Origin: an uncultured Ruminococcus sp.
GTDB taxonomy: Bacteria; Bacillota; Clostridia; Oscillospirales; Ruminococcaceae
Direction: 5' to 3'
NCBI GenBank assembly: GCA_900541495.1
Contig: UQKC01000034.1
Location: forward strand, 1-27,276
Length of the DNA stretch: 27,276 bases
Shown here: positions 23,024-27,276 of the stretch, in pieces
Layout: each line of letters begins with the position of its first letter
How positions within the stretch are numbered: the first letter of the stretch is position 1
Translations under genes and position numbers: made by a program
Notes under the pieces: model-generated
What the model was told of the DNA's origin: nothing
The model's database searches: none
The model's input: the letters and a program-made list of their open reading frames with translations, nothing else

Positions 23024-24966
23024 AAAGGGTAATTTTCAGCGCAAAAACAACAGCGGCTGTCATAGCTGCGGCAATGCTTTTCATCGGCTGTGCAAAGGGG
23101 AATGACACAGCCGAAACCGGCATACCGAAAATGCAAAGCGAAGTATCGGCAGACTCTCAGTCGGAAACAAGTGCCGCTGTTTCAGAGAGCATAGAAACGG
23201 AAAGCTTTAAGCTGCCCGATGATCTTTTCTGCGACAAAAACAGGGAATATATGATAGCACAGCTTGACGACGGGACTTTGAAGAAGATAAGCTTTGAAGA
23301 ATATGAAGCCTTTGCAATGGGGAAAATGGTCGAAATGATGCTGTCGGAGGATTACTATAATGAGTATATCGCCGATAACGATTATGACCCTTACGGCAGC
23401 TATGATGAGTATAAAAACCAAGTACTCGAATGGTACGGCGAATACAGCATCGATAATACCGAGGACAGCTATAGATGCATCTATAGCATAATGGGAAGCT
23501 TCGGTGATGAAGAACCCGACTATGACAAAGCGGCTTCTGCGGTTTTCGGCTATGTCCTCGGAAAGATAGAGCAGAATTCTTACCCGTTTTTTGAAAACAA
23601 TGACGATTTTAAGCTTGTGACTATTGAATACGAAGCCAAGGACGGCGCACTGTGCGTTTATGCAGGCGGAAATTCGGACAGCGACCGCTGCGAGATAGCT
23701 TCGGCGAAATACATAACCTTCGATGGCGAGGAAATGTTCAGCATCGGTACACGACCGATCGCCGCGGATACAAAAAGCATTTGCATAAGCGTCTATGACG
23801 AGATTACCGATCCCGCACTTTTCCACACTTCAAGCGACGGCTATGACGCTGTTATTTACGAGTTCGGTCAGGGTTATGACGAAGAGCGTATCGTTGATAT
23901 CGCGAAGCTTGCCGAGAATTTTCCCGACCTTGAAAAGCTGTCCCTGTCTTCGCGTATCGAAATAAGCGAACCTGCGGAACTTGCGAAGCTTTCAGATCTG
24001 AAAGAACTTCGCCTTGATGTTGAAGAGTTGGAAGATATCTCGTTCCTTTCACAGGTAAAAGCGGAGAAGATAGGACTCACGGGAGTTTGCCGCCCCGTTG
24101 ATGTGCTTTCAAAGCTTGACTTAAAGGAAATAACCATCGAATGTACGCCGTATGAGGGCGTACTTGAAAGTATTTACAAGCTGAAAAACGTGACCGAGCT
24201 TACAATAAACAGATACAGCAAGACCGAACCGTTTTTCACGGGGATCGAAAACCTGACCGAGCTGAGAATACTCGATATTTCCGTTGATCCCGATTACACA
24301 GCCGACCTTGCGCCGCTGGCAAAGCTGCAAAAGGCAGAGAATCTGAGTATACTCGCATATTATACGAAAAATCTCGATAAAATAGCGGATATGAAGTCGG
24401 TAAAAAAGCTCATGCTCCACAGTATGGAAGATGACGACCTCTCTTTCCTCTCGGATATGACGCAGCTTGAAGAACTTTCGCTTTATTATGTGAACAGCTC
24501 CTACGGACCGTCGCTTCAATATCTCGATAATGTCAAAAAGCTGTTTATTGCTGACACCGTTGACGGCGCGGATATGAGCCGCATATATCAGATGAAAAAT
24601 CTTGAAAACCTCGTACTTACGGGAGAAAGATTCACGCCCCGAGGTATAGGACAGCTCAAAAAGCTGAATACGCTCGGCATCATGCTCTGCAGCTATTCCG
24701 ATCTGTCGGGACTGAAAAACTGCGGTGCGCTTGAAAATCTCACGATATATAACTGCCTGACACCGCAGTTCAATGCAAAGGATATCGAGGGCATGACGAA
24801 GCTGAAAATGCTTTCGTTCAACTGCTCGGAGATAAGCAGCTTTGCTTCACTCAAAACGCTCACGGGACTGGAAGAAATGCGGCTCTATTTCTGCAACCTT
24901 TCCTCGGGCGATATAAACGAGCTGGAACAGGCTCTGCCGAACTGCAATATAGATGTGGACAATTGA
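23020..24966 (+). CDS. LRR lipoprotein
   Basis: It overlaps the previous gene by ATGA and encodes 648 residues. The signal peptide ends FIGC with C24 as the probable lipid site. A Ser/Glu-rich linker precedes a mixed helical domain (about 65-285) with many Asp/Tyr residues, such as NDYDPYGSYDEYKNQVLEWY; I do not recognise it. From about 291 to the end there are at least a dozen leucine-rich repeats (for example FPDLEKLSLSSRIEIS, LSDLKELRLDVEELEDISFL, TGLEEMRLYFCNLSSGDI). The repeats are less regular than those of the kinase ectodomains and the GH5 enzyme in this window, so they are probably not a recent copy. Its place in a BlaR1 operon suggests an inducible surface binding protein. Confidence 0.88.
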   Translation: MKRVIFSAKTTAAVIAAAMLFIGCAKGNDTAETGIPKMQSEVSADSQSETSAAVSESIETESFKLPDDLFCDKNREYMIAQLDDGTLKKISFEEYEAFAMGKMVEMMLSEDYYNEYIADNDYDPYGSYDEYKNQVLEWYGEYSIDNTEDSYRCIYSIMGSFGDEEPDYDKAASAVFGYVLGKIEQNSYPFFENNDDFKLVTIEYEAKDGALCVYAGGNSDSDRCEIASAKYITFDGEEMFSIGTRPIAADTKSICISVYDEITDPALFHTSSDGYDAVIYEFGQGYDEERIVDIAKLAENFPDLEKLSLSSRIEISEPAELAKLSDLKELRLDVEELEDISFLSQVKAEKIGLTGVCRPVDVLSKLDLKEITIECTPYEGVLESIYKLKNVTELTINRYSKTEPFFTGIENLTELRILDISVDPDYTADLAPLAKLQKAENLSILAYYTKNLDKIADMKSVKKLMLHSMEDDDLSFLSDMTQLEELSLYYVNSSYGPSLQYLDNVKKLFIADTVDGADMSRIYQMKNLENLVLTGERFTPRGIGQLKKLNTLGIMLCSYSDLSGLKNCGALENLTIYNCLTPQFNAKDIEGMTKLKMLSFNCSEISSFASLKTLTGLEEMRLYFCNLSSGDINELEQALPNCNIDVDN

Positions 24967-25008
24967 TCTTTAGAGGTGAACTTCTGCATAAATGAAAGGA
25001 AAATGGTA

Positions 25009-27207
25009 ATGAAGCTCAGAAATGTGGTAATATATGCGGTGGCATTGCTAATATTTGTTTCAATATCAACGCTTGTGAAAATTGATAGGAAAACAAAAAT
25101 GCATGAGGAGTCTGTAACCGAGGAAACATTGTCGGAAACGACCACGCCCGAACCCGAAGCAACCGAGCCTGTAACGACGGAAGCGGAGTATGAGGAGTTT
25201 GATGAGTCCGCAGCCGCTGAAAAAGGCTTTTATACGACCGTTACCGACTATGAGGGCAATGAGAAGATACTTTATTATCTTTGGGGAACTGACGGCGAGC
25301 CTGCGTATATTTATATGGAGAAAGTCGGCAGAGATCCGATAGCGACAATGGGCTATGTTTCCATTGTTTCGCAGAATGTTGCCGCTGAAAAAAACGAATT
25401 TTCTTTCGGGAGCGAGTTTGAAGATCTTATCGGAAAGATAGGCGGCAGAACAGCTTATATCGATTATTGTCCTTCCGATAGGGTATCCAAAGTCACAACT
25501 GCAGAAGATACAGCCGAACTGCTGGATATCATTGCGCAGACTGCACCGAAGCTCATTCCCGTTGACGACAGCGTGATATACTATAAATATAAAAAGAAAC
25601 AGCCGATAGCCGATGTTTGCTTCTTCGGCGAAACGGGTTCAATGTCCGCTTCGCTTATAGTCAGCTTTGCGGAGCATAACGGCAGGCTTGCCGCAAAATT
25701 TTATGCCGCAGATTACAGCGAGCTTGACAAGCTTGCCGCGAAGAACAGCGCAACGGAAGAAGAACTTCGCGCGGCTTATGCGGCTTCGTCCGAAGCGGAG
25801 AGCGGCTGGTTTTATGCAGACAGCATCGATGGTGCTGACAAGCTTTATGACAAGCTTCTCAGAGCAGTTATAATGTCCGATAAAAACGGGCTTAACGGCG
25901 TTCGCCAGTGCAGAACGGAGAAAAATACCTCCGAGTGTTTCAGCGGCGATATCGCAGATTATCTTTATTCCGACAGAAGCAAAATGGACGGCTATACGGA
26001 GATAAAATACCGCGACGATCTCACCTTTATGCTCCCGTCGGGAAAAGAACCCACTGTCCTGAGCAATATCATCACATGGGAGCAGGACGGGGTGAAGCTC
26101 ATTATCAGCGAAACCTATGCAGGCTATTCCGGTTTTATGAAATATGAGGGCGGTGAGATTTACAGCGGTGATTTTGCAGGCAAAAACGCGATCTGTGTGT
26201 GCGGACACCAAAATGCCGACGGAACTTTTTCCGATATTCTGAGTATAAGCGGAACGGAAGGTAACTGCACCGTGAAGTTATTTTACGACGGCACTGAACG
26301 CACCGAGGAATATGATACGCTCTGCCGAAATATTTTCGGAAGCTTTAAGCTTGCCGCCGAATCTTCGTCCGAGAGCGTTGAGAGCATCTACGGCGAAGCC
26401 GCACCGATAAAACTCAGCGATGAACCGAGCCGCTTCACCGACGAGGGATATTCCCTTGCCGAAGCGTATGAGCAGACGCGCCGTGAAGAAGCCGTCCCGA
26501 AGTATCAGGCGTATGTTCCGAGAATGCTTGTCGGTGGATTTTATGCCCTCGATTTCCGCAATGACTATGAAATGAAGTATGAAACGCACATCGAAAAGCT
26601 TGCCGAGGACGGAAAGTGGTACGAAGTCCTTCCCGTTGCCGATATTTATGATGAAAAAGGCAGTGACTGGTTCGGAATGTTCAGCGTTCTTGACGATCAC
26701 AGAAATACATACGCGGTCGATATGTCGGTATATCCGCCGCTCCCCGAGGGACGCTACCGCTTGGCAAGACCTTTACGCCGAAAGGACGCTCCCGACAGGG
26801 AATACGGCGCATTTATGGAATTCGATATGATAGGCACGGACGAAAGAATGGATATCTCAGCTGAATGTGAAACGCCGACCTATGAAAAAGCACCCAAGTC
26901 CATAGCCGTAAATGTGACCTCAGAATTCATCTATATGCAAAGCAAATATTATGACATCGAGTATTACGACGGCGAAAAGTGGAGTTCCGTGCGTACCGCT
27001 CCGATAGAGGTAAACTCTTCCGACGTAGGCTATGTATCGAATATGAACGGTCTTGTTGATATCGGACTTAAACACAAGGAGATACCGACCGAGGGCTTCG
27101 ACCTTTCACGCGCGGGAAAATACAGAGTAAGGATAAATGTATCCGATGAGGGCAAGTTTTTACCCGATAATTACGGCGTTCTATATGCGGAGTTCCATAT
27201 TGGTTAA
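25009..27207 (+). CDS. Membrane-anchored protein with BlaR1-2-like ectodomain and two Ig-like domains
   Basis: ATG 25009 is eight bases after AAAGGA; a GTG at 24976 and an ATG at 25003 are poorly placed. The product has 732 residues. One N-terminal membrane anchor (4-23) is followed by an acidic Thr/Glu linker. Residues about 71-450 align with the ectodomain of the second BlaR1: YTTVTDYEGNEKILYYL and GEPAYIYMEK (against TAQVTDKNGAVHELIYF and FEPYIYMDE), then TEEELRAAYAASSEAES (against TEEELFEAYAESSHFEA), and an end IFGSFKLA (against ILGSIHLK). Residues about 505-605 and 625-730 are two Ig-like domains with (D/E)GKWYEVLP / GEKWSSVR and (P/S)xGRYRLARP / AGKYRVRINV, like the Big_14 type often seen next to BlaR1. 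It has no protease part. It may compete for or co-bind the BlaR1 ligand. Confidence 0.85.
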   Translation: MKLRNVVIYAVALLIFVSISTLVKIDRKTKMHEESVTEETLSETTTPEPEATEPVTTEAEYEEFDESAAAEKGFYTTVTDYEGNEKILYYLWGTDGEPAYIYMEKVGRDPIATMGYVSIVSQNVAAEKNEFSFGSEFEDLIGKIGGRTAYIDYCPSDRVSKVTTAEDTAELLDIIAQTAPKLIPVDDSVIYYKYKKKQPIADVCFFGETGSMSASLIVSFAEHNGRLAAKFYAADYSELDKLAAKNSATEEELRAAYAASSEAESGWFYADSIDGADKLYDKLLRAVIMSDKNGLNGVRQCRTEKNTSECFSGDIADYLYSDRSKMDGYTEIKYRDDLTFMLPSGKEPTVLSNIITWEQDGVKLIISETYAGYSGFMKYEGGEIYSGDFAGKNAICVCGHQNADGTFSDILSISGTEGNCTVKLFYDGTERTEEYDTLCRNIFGSFKLAAESSSESVESIYGEAAPIKLSDEPSRFTDEGYSLAEAYEQTRREEAVPKYQAYVPRMLVGGFYALDFRNDYEMKYETHIEKLAEDGKWYEVLPVADIYDEKGSDWFGMFSVLDDHRNTYAVDMSVYPPLPEGRYRLARPLRRKDAPDREYGAFMEFDMIGTDERMDISAECETPTYEKAPKSIAVNVTSEFIYMQSKYYDIEYYDGEKWSSVRTAPIEVNSSDVGYVSNMNGLVDIGLKHKEIPTEGFDLSRAGKYRVRINVSDEGKFLPDNYGVLYAEFHIG

Positions 27208-27232
27208 TTATTACTCCGGCAATTAGAGCCTG

Positions 27233-27261
27233 TTGACACTAAACTCAAAATATGATATGAT
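27233..27261 (+). promoter_or_regulatory. Strong sigma-A promoter at the right edge
   Basis: TTGACA (27233-27238), a 17-base gap and TATGAT (27256-27261) form a near-consensus promoter. An ATG at 27268 falls about where transcription would start, so the downstream gene is either leaderless or starts outside the window. The abrupt GAGCCTGTTGACA could also be the end of an insertion sequence. The window is too short to decide. Confidence 0.6.
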
Positions 27262-27276
27262 AGATACATGAATATC

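Overview
The window looks like chromosomal DNA of a Gram-positive anaerobe of the Bacillota, most likely a Ruminococcus-type (Oscillospirales) gut or rumen bacterium. The signs are strong AAGGAGG-type ribosome binding sites, many lipobox lipoproteins, BlaI/BlaR1 pairs, an ECF sigma/anti-sigma pair, a secreted GH5 cellulase-type enzyme and leucine-rich repeats (LRRs) of the xxLxxLxxLxxL(x)L type. The species is an inference. I saw no tRNA, rRNA or CRISPR.

Region 1 (1-4210, + strand, more AT-rich and worn): the tail of an ECF sigma factor, its probable anti-sigma factor, a decayed surface-protein fragment, a lipoprotein, a possible dockerin remnant, a membrane-anchored protein made of two tandem copies of one module, then an IS256-family transposase with an internal amber codon that is cut off and joined directly to the C-terminal third of a MATE efflux transporter. 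A perfect 13-bp bidirectional terminator closes the region.

Region 2 (4216-14520, - strand): a Ser/Thr phospho-signalling island in two transcription units. Unit A (14393 to 12129) is a receptor kinase (zinc ribbon, kinase, one membrane span, LRR ectodomain) plus a small HTH protein. Unit B (11908 to 4258) is a second receptor kinase of the same plan broken by an in-frame TAA, a secreted GH5 glycoside hydrolase with a C-terminal LRR, a zinc-ribbon/FHA protein, a PP2C phosphatase, a membrane trypsin-like protease with a cytoplasmic FHA domain, and a second PP2C phosphatase. The promoters of A and B carry the same element at the same spacing from the -10 box. The GH5 LRR is closely related to the LRR ectodomain of the kinase just upstream. 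I infer a kinase/phosphatase circuit with FHA readers that couples an extracellular LRR-mediated signal to cellulose or envelope functions.

Region 3 (14564-27276, + strand): two BlaI/BlaR1-type regulatory operons. The first is BlaI plus a 964-residue BlaR1 with a long multi-domain ectodomain. The second is BlaI, BlaR1, two related lipoproteins, an LRR lipoprotein and a membrane-anchored protein whose ectodomain resembles that of the second BlaR1. Neither BlaR1 shows an obvious class D beta-lactamase sensor domain, so they probably sense something other than beta-lactams. Between the operons lie an intrinsic terminator, a 162-bp palindromic MITE-like element and an unusually structured promoter/leader. 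A strong sigma-A promoter at the right edge points to a gene beyond the window.
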